Source of the DNA: Myxococcales bacterium
GTDB lineage: Bacteria > Myxococcota > UBA796 > SXON01
DNA: 64,000 bases
Assembly (NCBI GenBank): GCA_009692585.1
Contig: SHYX01000020.1
Location: forward strand, 20,561-84,560
Direction of reading: 5' to 3'
Shown: one piece after another, positions 25,645 to 34,400 of the stretch
How the letters are laid out: each line of letters begins with the position of its first letter
Position numbering within the stretch: the first letter of the stretch is position 1
Program-made: the position numbers and the translations under genes
Notes under the pieces: model-generated
Told to the model about the DNA's origin: nothing
Seen by the model: only the letters and a program-made list of their open reading frames with translations
Databases searched by the model: none

Positions 25645-27341
25645 TTCTTCTCCCTGGAGCGGTAGCGGAGGACGCCGGCGGAGTTGCCGTCGACCATGAT
25701 CGTGTGTCGAGCGCTCCGGCCGTCGACGACGACCTCGATGAGGTGGTCGCCGTAGGTGAGCGGGCGCGCGGCGAGCGGGGTCTGGCCGACGCCGACTCCG
25801 TCGATGAGCACCGAGGCGCCGATCACGTCGGCCAGGATGCGCAGACTGCGCTTCCGGGCGGCCTCGGCCGGAGGGGTGGCCACGACGACCACCGGCGCCA
25901 CCGGCGCGGGCACGGCTGCCACCTGGGCCGGTGCCCGCACCTTGGTCGGGCCGGGGCCGGCTCGCGTTGGCGCCGATTCGGGCTGCAACTCGGCGACCAG
26001 CTCGGCACCCGAGGGGCCCTCGTCGCGCGGCGAGCGTGGCCGCGTCCTTGCGATCGGTTCCTCGGACGATTGGGCCGGGAGGGGTGCAGGGGTCGCCGCT
26101 ACGTCCGGGGGCCCGACGATGGCGTTCGCGGGCTCGGCGCTGCGACCCGGCTCGCCCGCGACCGCGGGCGGCGGCGCCTCGGCGTTCGTCGTCGACTCGG
26201 GCGGAGCGTGCTCCTGGCTCAGCCACCAGCCGACGCCGCCCAGGAGCGCCGCCCCCACCACCAGGGCCAGACCCGCTGCCATCGCGGCGAACCAGACCAT
26301 CGGGCTTCGCGGCGCCTCCGACTGCACGCCGACCTGGCCCAGCGAGGCGCCGGAGTCGTCGTCGGCCTCCGCAGGCGCGGGCAAGGCCGCGGAGAGGCTC
26401 ACCAGCGCCGAGCCCAGGCTCGCGGGCGGCGTGGTCACGGCGGAGGAGCCCGAAGCCGACAGGCCAAGCGCGTGGCGGGCCATGACTCCACTGACCGCGC
26501 CGGCGGCCCAGCTCCGCAGCGACTCTCCGGGCACATGGAGCGCCTCGAGAGCCTGCCCCACCTCCGCCGCGGTCGGACGGGCGGCGGGCTCCCAGGCGGT
26601 CATGCGAGTCAACAGGCTGTGCAGGACGGGCGCCGCGCCGTTGAGCTGCGCGCGCACCTTGGTGTTGAAGCGGCCCTCGGCCAGCGGTGGTCGCTCCCAC
26701 ACCGTGCCCACCGAGATCTCGAACAGGGTGACCGCGAGTGCGTAGACGTCGTTGGCGGCGCTCAGCTCGCCGCCGAGAAATTGCTCGGGCGCCATGAAGC
26801 GCGGGGTGCCAAAGGCCATCGACTGGGTGTGGCCCTCGCGGTCGAAGTCGGCCCGGGCCACCCCGAAATCCAGCACCTTCACCGCGCCGTGTACGGTGAC
26901 CAGGACGTTCGCGGGTTTGATGTCGCGGTGGATCACCCGCAGCGGCCGACCGGTGTCGGGGGCCACTGCGGTCCATCCAGCGTCGAGCGCGCCGGCCACC
27001 GCGATGCCGACCTCGAGCGCCGCGCCAAGGGGGAGCGGGCCGCGGTGTTTGATCACCGACGCCAGATCGGCGCCCTCCACGAACTCCATCACCACCGCCG
27101 GGAGCCCGTTGTGCTCGGTGAGATCGAAGACCTGGACGATGTGCGGGTGCTGCAACATTCCGAGCAGCCGGGCCTCGTCGCGCTGGCGGGCCACGATGTC
27201 CGCGGTGGCGCTGCCATCCTTCATCAGCTTGACCGCGACCCGTCGTGTGAATCCGTCACGACCGTGCAGCCTCGCAAGCCAAACCGTCCCGAAGCCCCCC
27301 TGGCCGAGCGGGCGAAGAAGCTCAAGCTCGCGCGCGTCCAT
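25629..27341 (-). CDS. PknB-type Ser/Thr protein kinase with PEGA domain
   Basis: This 570-residue membrane kinase has a catalytic domain at about 10-270: the glycine loop GQGGFGTV, ATP-binding Lys38 (VAVKLM), catalytic HRDIKPAN with Asp140, DFG (LDFGVA) and APE (MAPEQF). After a linker there is one transmembrane helix near 345-370. A long Pro/Ala/Glu-rich extracytoplasmic region follows, and a C-terminal PEGA domain (ASVLIDGVGVGQTPLAARPL) that probably contacts the surface or wall. It phosphorylates Ser/Thr on unknown targets. It follows the two TonB-type genes on the same strand after 60 bp. Confidence 0.92.
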   Translation of the reverse strand: MDARELELLRPLGQGGFGTVWLARLHGRDGFTRRVAVKLMKDGSATADIVARQRDEARLLGMLQHPHIVQVFDLTEHNGLPAVVMEFVEGADLASVIKHRGPLPLGAALEVGIAVAGALDAGWTAVAPDTGRPLRVIHRDIKPANVLVTVHGAVKVLDFGVARADFDREGHTQSMAFGTPRFMAPEQFLGGELSAANDVYALAVTLFEISVGTVWERPPLAEGRFNTKVRAQLNGAAPVLHSLLTRMTAWEPAARPTAAEVGQALEALHVPGESLRSWAAGAVSGVMARHALGLSASGSSAVTTPPASLGSALVSLSAALPAPAEADDDSGASLGQVGVQSEAPRSPMVWFAAMAAGLALVVGAALLGGVGWWLSQEHAPPESTTNAEAPPPAVAGEPGRSAEPANAIVGPPDVAATPAPLPAQSSEEPIARTRPRSPRDEGPSGAELVAELQPESAPTRAGPGPTKVRAPAQVAAVPAPVAPVVVVATPPAEAARKRSLRILADVIGASVLIDGVGVGQTPLAARPLTYGDHLIEVVVDGRSARHTIMVDGNSAGVLRYRSREKKWVWE

Positions 27342-27401
27342 TGTCGGTGGTATCGTAACACGCGCGCGGGTTCGGCCGCGATCGGGCGCGATCGGCCTGC
27401 G

Positions 27402-28490
27402 CTATCGAGGCGCGTTGAGGATGCCGGGGAACTGCACGTTCGCCCGTGGGTCGACTCCCTGGTATTGCATCTGTGCGGTGCCCACCTCGACGGTGAATTC
27501 GAAGTCCGGTAGGTACACCCTGTTGTCCCGTGCGATGAGCTGTGCAGGTGGGTTGGGGAAAGGCCCGGCGATCTTGAAGGCATGAACCACACAATCATCG
27601 ATGGGCGGCGAACCGCTGTCCTCCTTGATCTCGATGCTCTCCAACACGCCGTCGGCGTTGAGCACCACCGAAACGTTGGTCCGGAATCGGGGCTTGCCGA
27701 GCCGTACCGAGGACGAGAGGTTGGCCAGGTTCTGCTTCCAGTAGAAGTTGACCTGCCGCCGAATCCGGTTCATGTACTCGGCGCCGTAGAACTCGCGGGT
27801 GTTCAGCGCCACGCTGGCGCCGTACTTTTCGTCGAGCAGGTCGTTCTGCGGGGCGCCGCGCACGTCCTGGCGCGAGGACGACGCGACGGTGGGCGCGGCG
27901 AGCCCCTCCTTGTTGGTGATGAGGAACTGCGACGGGACGCTGGATTTCGGCGGACCCTTGCCTTGGCTCTCGGTTTCAACCCCGCCAGCCATGGCCCCGG
28001 AGGAGGCGTCGCTGGCGCCGACGTCGACCGTCTGCTCCAGCTCCATCTTGCTCTGTTCGCTGTAGGTCGGCGCGAGGATATCGGGGTTGATCTTGTATTT
28101 ACGGGACCTTGTCTCTTCGGGCACGGCGTTGTCGTGTTCGGCAAGGTAGTCCGCGTCGACCGGGATCATCTCGTCTCGGGGCGCCGGCGTCTCGACGATC
28201 TGGCCGTCGGGCGTCTTCGGATCGTCGGGCTCGGGCTCGGGTTCCACCTCCACGTCGGGCTCGGGCACCGGCGGCGTGAGCACCGCGTCGAAGGTCGGTG
28301 GCGTCACGTTCCCGGGGACGACGTCGCCAGCGAGCAGTGAAACGGAGACCGGACGATCCCAACCGGGCGGCGTGATCGGCAGGCCCACCACCGCGAGCAG
28401 GAGCACCGCCAGCACGTGCACCAGCACCGAGGTGACGCCCACACCGAGGAGGGTGAGCGCTGAGCCGCGAGTCCGGTCTGCACGCGCCAT
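27402..28490 (-). CDS. TonB-family protein
   Basis: This 362-residue protein has an N-terminal transmembrane helix (about 14-36), a Pro/Glu/Asp-rich periplasmic linker (VPEPDVEVEPEPEPDDP) and a C-terminal TonB-like domain. The latter holds IRRQVNFYWKQNL, then strands FRTNVSVVLNADGVLESIEI and an acidic end. In this fold the C-terminal region contacts outer-membrane receptors. Although it lies 9 bp after the large TonB-type gene, it has its own TAGACT box exactly 6 nt before the ATG, so it may be transcribed separately and leaderless. Confidence 0.75.
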   Translation of the reverse strand: MARADRTRGSALTLLGVGVTSVLVHVLAVLLLAVVGLPITPPGWDRPVSVSLLAGDVVPGNVTPPTFDAVLTPPVPEPDVEVEPEPEPDDPKTPDGQIVETPAPRDEMIPVDADYLAEHDNAVPEETRSRKYKINPDILAPTYSEQSKMELEQTVDVGASDASSGAMAGGVETESQGKGPPKSSVPSQFLITNKEGLAAPTVASSSRQDVRGAPQNDLLDEKYGASVALNTREFYGAEYMNRIRRQVNFYWKQNLANLSSSVRLGKPRFRTNVSVVLNADGVLESIEIKEDSGSPPIDDCVVHAFKIAGPFPNPPAQLIARDNRVYLPDFEFTVEVGTAQMQYQGVDPRANVQFPGILNAPR

Positions 28491-28502
28491 GGTCTGAGTC
28501 TA
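28491..28502 (-). promoter_or_regulatory. -10 element for a leaderless transcript
   Basis: On the minus strand TAGACT (28502-28497) stands exactly 6 nt before the ATG at 28490. It overlaps the end of the upstream gene, so it would be an internal promoter of the TonB-type operon. Confidence 0.5.
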
Positions 28503-31094
28503 CCTCACAGGGTCGGGGACCGCGCGCTGACCGCGCGCCTGTCCACCATATCGGAAGGTGTACCGGACCCGAAGCGCTCCGGTCCCCCCGGGGGGTGGGG
28601 GCACCGCGGCGGGGACAGCGGCGAGGGCCGCCAGTTGCAGATCGAGGTCCACGTTGGCATCGATCATGGTGACGTCCTTCACCGCGCCGTGTTTGTCGAT
28701 GACGAACTCCACGATCACCCTGCCGGTGACGCCGAGTGCCTTCGCCGCGCGCGGGACCGTCCACCCCGCCCGGACCAGGTCGTCGACGGGCGCAAACCAG
28801 ACCCCGAGCGCGGTCCGCCGTACCGCGACCTGCGCGTTGTCGGCTTCCGTCACCGTTTCGTCGAGCATCGTCAGATCGGTCCAGCCGGCCCCCTCGTCGC
28901 TGAACGTGGCCTTCTGGACGTCGTCGCCCGCGACGGCGGCGGGCGTGGCGTCCATCGTCGTGCCGAGTCCAACGTCGCCGACGCCGATGCCTCCCCAGAA
29001 GCCGTCGCTCTCGGGCGGAGGCCGGGGCGGCTGGGCCGGGGCGGCCGTCGCTGCGAGGGTGCTAGCATCGGGCTCTTCACGGGTAGGTATGCGGACTGGC
29101 TTACGCCGAACCGGCGGCCTGGGGGTGACCGGGGGCGGGGGGAGGGGTGAGCGCACACGCTCCAGGTCCGCATCCGAGAGCTCACCCGCGACCCAAAGAC
29201 GCAGCCCGCCCGGTCCCGCCGGGGGCGGCGCGCTGCCGGCAGTGGGCTGCGCCTGCCCGCGCGCCTCGGCGGTCGCGCCCACCCCCGGTCGGGCGCCGGC
29301 GGTCGAATCCTCGCCGGTCACGGCGACGGGGCTCGGTCGGGCCACCGCGCTGCGGGCGGTGGGGGCGTCCTTGGCGGCGTCGTGGCCCTCGGGGATCGGC
29401 AGGGCTTCGCCGCGGGCCTTCGCGTTGCCTGCGCTCCGTTCGACGGTGGTCGCCGCGCGGGTGTCGGTCGGCGCCGCGACGTTCTGGTCGCCGATGTGCC
29501 GGGCGTCGGCGACGTCCTCAGCTTCGGCCGACGGGAGCCCGGCGCTGCGCGCGAAGCGGAACATCTCACCGGCGCCGCGCCCCCGCTTGCGGGCGGCCGC
29601 GTCTGAAAATGCGGCCGGCTCCGGGGGGGGCTCGGCCTCACTGCCGGCGCGACGGTCGGCCTGCGGCGGAGGGGTGGGCTCGCGGACGCCGCCGCCGGGC
29701 GCTGCGGGAGCGCTGGTTGCGGTCTCGGCGCCGACGGTCGGGCGGTCGGCCTTGGGGCGCCCGACGGCCCTGGTCGGCGCCGGCTCGTTGGTTGCTGCGG
29801 CGCCGGGGAGGCGGTCGGGGTCTGCCGCGGCTGGCGCCCGCGCGATCGGTGGCGACGGCGCAGGCGCGGGGGCGGTCGAGCGGGGGCCGGCGGCGGCCTC
29901 GGGGACCGGCTGTAGCTCCTTGTGCGGCGAGCTTCCCTGGGAGGCACGACGCTCCACACCGGCCAGCGGCGCCGGGGGTGGGCGATCGCGGTACGGACGC
30001 GGCTTCGGTTTCGGCGTCGGTGGCAGTTTCGCGGCCTCGGGTTGTGGTCGAGCCGTACGCGGGGAGGGCGGGGGAGGCGCCCGTTCGGTGGGGGGCCTGG
30101 CCGGCACCACCGCGATGGCCTCGGGTCGGTGCGACGGACCGGTCGCTTCGGCGGCAGCGGCGGCGCGCTCCCGCGCTTCGGGCCGCTCCGCTTCGGCAGC
30201 GGCGGCAGCGGCGGCGCGCTCCCGCGCTTCGGGCCGCTCCGCTTCGGCAGCGGCGGCAGCGGCGGTGCGCTCCCGCGCTTCGGGCCGCCCCGCTTCGGCA
30301 GCGGCGGCAGCGGCGGTGCGCTCCCGCGCTTCGGGCCGCCCCGCTTCGGCAGCGGCGGCAGCGGCGGTGCGCTCCCGCGCTTCGGGCCGCCCCGCTTCGG
30401 CAGCGGCGGTGCGCTCCCGCGCTTCGGGTCGCCCCGCTTCGGCAGCGGCGGCAGCGGCGGTGCGCTCCCGCGCTTCGGGCCGCCCCGCTTCGGCAGCGGC
30501 GGCAGCGGCGGTGCGCTCCCGCGCTTCGGGTCGCTCCGCTTCGGCAGCGGCGGCAGCGGCGGTGCGCTCCCGCGCTTCGGGCCGCTCCGCTTCGGCAGCG
30601 GCGGCAGCGGCGCGCTCCCGGGTCGTCGCGTCGTCGTCGGCGTGCGCGTCCCCGGCGAGCGCGCGCTCCACCGGGTCCGGCGGCTCCGCCGCCTCGGCAA
30701 CCGCAACCGCAGCCGCGACCGCAACCTCCTCGGGGTCCGCCTCGGCGCGCTCCTCCTCCTCCGCAACGGGGGCCTCCGACGGCTGTCCCTCCGGCGAGGC
30801 GGCGCGCCCCTCTGACTGGCTCCGCTCCCCGGGCGGCGTGGCCGGGGCGACGTACGCCTCGGCGTCGTCCAACTCGGCCTCGATGGTGACCTTGCTCGGC
30901 TCGGATTCGGGGGGAGGCTCAGCCGCCGGCGCGAGGGCGCGCGACTCCGCTCCCTCGCGAACCTGTCCGACCGCGTCGAGCCCGGCAAGCCCGGACAAGA
31001 GCGCCACGTGCACCACCAACGATCCGCCCACGGGGCCGGGCCAGCGCCACCCCCGCAGCCGCGCCGCGGCTGAATTGTCGCCGTCGCCCGTCAC
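28500..31094 (-). CDS. Large TonB-family protein with long Ala/Glu/Arg repeat region
   Basis: This 864-residue protein starts at GTG 31094 with a basic N-terminus and one hydrophobic helix near 24-42. Next comes an acidic region and about ten copies of a 17-residue unit RERTAAAAAAEAERPEA (about residues 158-325). A further 400 residues of low-complexity Pro/Ala/Arg linker follow. The C-terminal 110 residues are TonB-like (GRVIVEFVIDKHGAVKDVTM, then a YTFRYGG end). The repeats should form a long helical rod able to span the periplasm. It is followed by a second TonB-type gene, and probably the kinase operon. Exact partner (ExbB/ExbD, receptor) is not in the window. Confidence 0.7.
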   Translation of the reverse strand: MTGDGDNSAAARLRGWRWPGPVGGSLVVHVALLSGLAGLDAVGQVREGAESRALAPAAEPPPESEPSKVTIEAELDDAEAYVAPATPPGERSQSEGRAASPEGQPSEAPVAEEEERAEADPEEVAVAAAVAVAEAAEPPDPVERALAGDAHADDDATTRERAAAAAAEAERPEARERTAAAAAAEAERPEARERTAAAAAAEAGRPEARERTAAAAAAEAGRPEARERTAAAEAGRPEARERTAAAAAAEAGRPEARERTAAAAAAEAGRPEARERTAAAAAAEAERPEARERAAAAAAAEAERPEARERAAAAAEATGPSHRPEAIAVVPARPPTERAPPPPSPRTARPQPEAAKLPPTPKPKPRPYRDRPPPAPLAGVERRASQGSSPHKELQPVPEAAAGPRSTAPAPAPSPPIARAPAAADPDRLPGAAATNEPAPTRAVGRPKADRPTVGAETATSAPAAPGGGVREPTPPPQADRRAGSEAEPPPEPAAFSDAAARKRGRGAGEMFRFARSAGLPSAEAEDVADARHIGDQNVAAPTDTRAATTVERSAGNAKARGEALPIPEGHDAAKDAPTARSAVARPSPVAVTGEDSTAGARPGVGATAEARGQAQPTAGSAPPPAGPGGLRLWVAGELSDADLERVRSPLPPPPVTPRPPVRRKPVRIPTREEPDASTLAATAAPAQPPRPPPESDGFWGGIGVGDVGLGTTMDATPAAVAGDDVQKATFSDEGAGWTDLTMLDETVTEADNAQVAVRRTALGVWFAPVDDLVRAGWTVPRAAKALGVTGRVIVEFVIDKHGAVKDVTMIDANVDLDLQLAALAAVPAAVPPPPGGTGALRVRYTFRYGGQARGQRAVPDPVR
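30144..30620 (-). repeat. 51-bp coding tandem repeat, about ten copies
   Basis: Ten imperfect copies of a 51-bp unit encode the Ala/Glu/Arg rod of the TonB-like protein. One copy is 9 bp shorter (Ala-Ala-Ala missing), the first copy is one codon short and the outer copies are most diverged. All changes keep the frame. Internal copies are near identical, which suggests recent expansion or gene conversion. Confidence 0.9.
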
Positions 31095-31200
31095 GCGCGC
31101 TCCACGTAGACAGCGTACCCGCGTCCGGGCGGGTGCGCCCGGCTACATGCGTCAGGATCGTGACTTGCTCGCCGCGCCGCAGCCGGCGAGGATGCACGCG

Positions 31201-31638
31201 ATGTCCGACCAGCCGGCGATCCCCTTCCGACTGTTGCGTGCGGGTCTCCGGGCCGCCAGCAAGGTGTCTGCCTCGGTCGTCGACCGGGTGCTTCGGAACG
31301 GCGCCGCCTCGGGCCCCGCGAGGCTCCCGTCGTTCCGGCGGGCGCCCACCGGGCCGCTCGAGGTGGTCTTCGGTGGCCGGGTGGTGCGCGCGAGCTCGGG
31401 CGCGACGCTCCTCGAGGCGGCGGTGCAGGGCGGCGTCGACCTGCGCTCCTACTGCGGCGGAAACTGCTCGTGCGGCACCTGTCGGGTGGAGATCCTCGCC
31501 GGCGCCGACAATCTCAGCCGCCCCGAACCGATGGAGAAGCTGGTGTTGGGGATGACGGCCGAGCGGCGCGGTGACCGGCTCGCGTGTCAGGCTCAGGTGC
31601 TCGGTCGGGTCGAGGTGCGCATCCCCGAGTGGTTCTGA
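31201..31638 (+). CDS. 2Fe-2S ferredoxin (adrenodoxin-type spacing)
   Basis: This 145-residue electron carrier has cysteine ligands Cys85, Cys91 and Cys94 in YCGGNCSCGTC (C-x5-C-x2-C spacing) with Cys129 in LACQAQV. The preceding GATLLEAAVQGGVDLRSYC is the typical ferredoxin approach strand. The N-terminal 45 residues are an uncharacterised extension. ATG 31201 has a GAGGA ribosome binding site. Earlier in-frame ATGs at 31147 and 31192 would only add residues. The partner reductase is not adjacent. Two unknown small proteins follow on the same strand. Confidence 0.87.
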   Translation: MSDQPAIPFRLLRAGLRAASKVSASVVDRVLRNGAASGPARLPSFRRAPTGPLEVVFGGRVVRASSGATLLEAAVQGGVDLRSYCGGNCSCGTCRVEILAGADNLSRPEPMEKLVLGMTAERRGDRLACQAQVLGRVEVRIPEWF

Positions 31639-31656
31639 GCCGGATAGGTCGCGGCG

Positions 31657-32085
31657 ATGCCGCCGCGTGCCAGCTCCCGCCTGCGGCTCTTCGTCCTCCC
31701 CGGCCAAGGCGACGTCGCCGCGGCGGCGGAGGTGCTGACCGCCCTTTCCGGCGTCGTAAGCGGTGCCGAGACCTGGAGCGGGCGGGAGCGTTTCTTTGCC
31801 AACGGTCAAGGTGGCTTCCGGGTGGGCTGTCCCTACGACGGGCGGTCGCTGACGGGGCCCTTCCGCGTCGCGATCGAAGACTGGCGGGCCGGCGGTCCGC
31901 GCCTGCTGCTCTGTTTGTGCGGTGAGCAGCACGACCTCGGCGACCTCCGCTACGAGCCGCCCGCCGGCTTCGCCCGCGAGGCGCTGGTGGTCAATGACGC
32001 ACCGAGTGGGGAGCTGTCGGCGCCAGCCACTGCCGTGCTGGCGCAGTTCTGGCCAGGGGCTCGCGTGGTCGGGAGCCGCGGATGA
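31657..32085 (+). CDS. Hypothetical protein
   Basis: I do not recognise this 142-residue protein. It contains a compact N-terminal part with strands RLFVLPGQGDVAAAAEVLTAL and a middle part with FRVGCPYDGRSLTGPFRVAI. It has Cys residues in LLLCLCGEQHDLGDLRYEPP but no clear binding motif. It has no signal peptide or membrane helix. Its stop overlaps the start of the next gene by 4 bp, so the two are translated together. Confidence 0.5.
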   Translation: MPPRASSRLRLFVLPGQGDVAAAAEVLTALSGVVSGAETWSGRERFFANGQGGFRVGCPYDGRSLTGPFRVAIEDWRAGGPRLLLCLCGEQHDLGDLRYEPPAGFAREALVVNDAPSGELSAPATAVLAQFWPGARVVGSRG

Positions 32086-32558
32086 ACGACGATACGCGGC
32101 GGCTGATGGATGCGTTCGAGCGGGTGCGCGAACGGCCGGGCACCCTCGAGCTCTTCGACGGGGTCGCCGCTGAAGACGCAGTCGCGACGGCGAAAGCCCT
32201 CTCCCGGTACCCTCGGCACCCGATGGCCGACGTGGCCGCGCGGTGGTTGGCCGCCCGTGGGGTCGAGGCCCCCGGGCCCCCGGCCCCCGACGTGATCATG
32301 GCGGAGCGAGGCATCGTCGACCTCGCGGCTCACCTCGACGCCGCCCAGAACGAGGCCACGAGGCTTCGCGTCAGCCTGGTTGCCGCGTTTGCGCGCGCGG
32401 GTCGGGCTGAGTCGTTGGCCAGCGCGTACGCCGCCATCGTCGTCTTGCTGGTCGCTGTCGCGGCGGCCGGCTGGGCCGCTTCCTTCGATCTCTGGGGTCC
32501 GGGTCCGCCGGTCGTGCCCCCTGAGCCGGTGGCCAGGCCGGCTCCGGTCGAGCGCTGA
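32082..32558 (+). CDS. Hypothetical protein with one C-terminal membrane helix
   Basis: This 158-residue unknown has an N-terminal helical region (about 1-105) followed by one transmembrane segment near 112-132 (YAAIVVLLVAVAAAGWAAS) and a short proline-rich tail. The arrangement suggests a tail-anchored cytoplasmic protein. The ATGA overlap ties it to the preceding gene. The position between a ferredoxin and the PfaD-like enzyme gives no firm clue to its role. Confidence 0.5.
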   Translation: MNDDTRRLMDAFERVRERPGTLELFDGVAAEDAVATAKALSRYPRHPMADVAARWLAARGVEAPGPPAPDVIMAERGIVDLAAHLDAAQNEATRLRVSLVAAFARAGRAESLASAYAAIVVLLVAVAAAGWAASFDLWGPGPPVVPPEPVARPAPVER

Positions 32559-32630
32559 ACCCGGCCGCGAGGACTCTCCGCCGAGCGCACCCCGGCCTGC
32601 ACGGATAGTTCCCCGGCGCCGGAGGCAAGG

Positions 32631-34400
32631 ATGGATCTGCGCGCATGCGCCGCCTACACCCGTACGTGGCGGGGTGGGGTACTCGAAGAGACCGCGGGTT
32701 CGGGCCAGGGACTCGCTCGCGCGCTCGACAGGGTGGGTCCGGGCGGGCTCGCGGCGCTGCTGGTCGAGGGTGTCGACCTCGTGGAACTCGAAGACGCCGA
32801 GGTCGCGCTGACGGTCGAGCGGCGTCCGGGCGGACTGCTCCGCGTGCGCACCCAGTGGGCCGGGGGCGAGACGGCGGAGCAGGAGCTCCAGCTGGAGATC
32901 CCGGTGCTCGACCTCGCGGATGCGCTCCACGACGGGTCGCGCGCGCTGCACTACCGCGAGGGGACCTGGTTCGAAGGGGTGCCGCCGGGGGCGGCCACCT
33001 TCGTGCTCCCCTCGCTGGCGCCCGAACAACTGGGCAGTCCCTCCTTCCGCGCCGCTCACGAACTCCGGTACGCCTACGTGGCCGGGGCCATGGCCGGTGG
33101 CATCGCCAGCGCCGAGCTGGTGTTGGCGATGGGGAACGCGGGCATGCTGGGGTATTTTGGCGCCGGCGGCCTCCCCCTCGAGGCCGTCGAGGCGGCCCTG
33201 TCGCGCATCCCGGCCGAGTCGGCGGGGCGTCCCTTCGGCTTCAACCTGCTCCACAATCCGGCCGAGCCCGGCGTCGAGTCCCGCACCGTCGATCTGTACC
33301 TTGCAGCCGGCGTCCGCGACGTCGATGCCAGCGCGTTCATGGGGCTGACCCCCTCCGTCCTGCGCTATCGGCTTCACGGCATCCGCGAGGTCGACGGACG
33401 CATCGTGGTTCCCAACCGTCTCTGCGCCAAGGTATCGCGACCCGAGGTCGCTCAACACTTCATGCGTCCCGCGCCTGAGAAGATGCTCCAGGAGCTGGTC
33501 GCCGCCGGGGTGATCACCGCCGACCAGGCCCGCCTCGCCAGGCGGGTTCCGGTGGCCGAGGACATCACGGCCGAGGCCGACAGCGGCGGGCACACCGACC
33601 GCCGACCGTTGCCGGTGCTCATCCCCATCTTCCGGCGGCTCGCGGACCGGATCTCCGCCGAAGAGGGCTACCCGAACCGCCTGCGGGTCGGCGCCGCCGG
33701 TGGAATCGGCGACCCGTGGTCGTTGGCCGCCGCCCTCCAACTGGGCGCCGACTACGTCATGACCGGGTCCGTCAACCAGTGTACGCCCGAAGCCGGGACC
33801 AGCGACGAAGTGCGCGACATGCTCGCGCAGGCCGGCTATGCCGACGTCGTGGAGGGGCCGGCCCCCGACATGTTCGAGATCGGCGCCCAGGTGCAGGTGC
33901 TGTCGCGGGGAACGATGTACGCGCAACGGGCGTCCCGCCTCTACGAGCTCTACCGCGCGTATGACGGGCTCGATGCCATCCCCGCCGCCGACCGGAGCCG
34001 GGTCGAGAAGCAGATCTTCCTCCGCCCCATCGACGAGGTGTGGGCCGAGACCGAAGCGTACTGGCGCCAGCGCGACGTGCGCGAGGTCGAGCGGGCGGCC
34101 AAGGAGCCCCGCCACCGCATGGCGCTGACGTTCCGCTGGTACCTCGGGATGTCCTCCCGCTGGGCCCGGATCGGCGATCCCGCCCGCAAACGCGATTACC
34201 AGATCTGGTGCGGCCCGGCGATGGGCCTGTTCAACGACTGGGTACGTGGCAGCGCGCTCGAAGCGGTCAGCAAACGCGGTGTCGTCACGATTGCCGATGC
34301 GCTGCTGCGGGGCGCGTGTGGCGCCATGCGGGTGCAGGCGGCGCGGGCGGCAGGCATTCCGCTTCCCGTCGAAGCCTCGGACATCCGGCCGCCTGCATGA
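32631..34400 (+). CDS. pfaD: PfaD-like FMN-dependent enoyl reductase
   Basis: This 589-residue protein belongs to the PfaD family (nitronate-monooxygenase-like TIM barrel). Members act in trans as the enoyl reductase of polyunsaturated fatty acid or polyketide synthases, with FMN and NAD(P)H. Family features include AYVAGAMAGGIASAELV, GFNLLHNP, GAAGGIGDPWSLAAALQLGADYVMTGS-type motifs (seen as VGAAGGIG and GADYVMTGSVNQ), and the C-terminal lid with FRWYLGMSSRWAR. No pfaA, pfaB or pfaC synthase lies in the window, so it is an orphan. An ATGA overlap joins it to the polytopic membrane protein downstream. The ribosome binding site GGAGG is 5 nt before the ATG. Confidence 0.85.
   Translation: MDLRACAAYTRTWRGGVLEETAGSGQGLARALDRVGPGGLAALLVEGVDLVELEDAEVALTVERRPGGLLRVRTQWAGGETAEQELQLEIPVLDLADALHDGSRALHYREGTWFEGVPPGAATFVLPSLAPEQLGSPSFRAAHELRYAYVAGAMAGGIASAELVLAMGNAGMLGYFGAGGLPLEAVEAALSRIPAESAGRPFGFNLLHNPAEPGVESRTVDLYLAAGVRDVDASAFMGLTPSVLRYRLHGIREVDGRIVVPNRLCAKVSRPEVAQHFMRPAPEKMLQELVAAGVITADQARLARRVPVAEDITAEADSGGHTDRRPLPVLIPIFRRLADRISAEEGYPNRLRVGAAGGIGDPWSLAAALQLGADYVMTGSVNQCTPEAGTSDEVRDMLAQAGYADVVEGPAPDMFEIGAQVQVLSRGTMYAQRASRLYELYRAYDGLDAIPAADRSRVEKQIFLRPIDEVWAETEAYWRQRDVREVERAAKEPRHRMALTFRWYLGMSSRWARIGDPARKRDYQIWCGPAMGLFNDWVRGSALEAVSKRGVVTIADALLRGACGAMRVQAARAAGIPLPVEASDIRPPA

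Noticed and set aside
30144..30620. Regularly spaced repeats as a possible CRISPR array
   Set aside because: Units are directly adjacent with no unique spacers and encode an in-frame protein repeat.
28558..31638. 1026-codon + strand frame opposite the TonB-like gene
   Set aside because: Only its end (ferredoxin) is real. The rest is the complement of the TonB-type repeats and shows no independent features.
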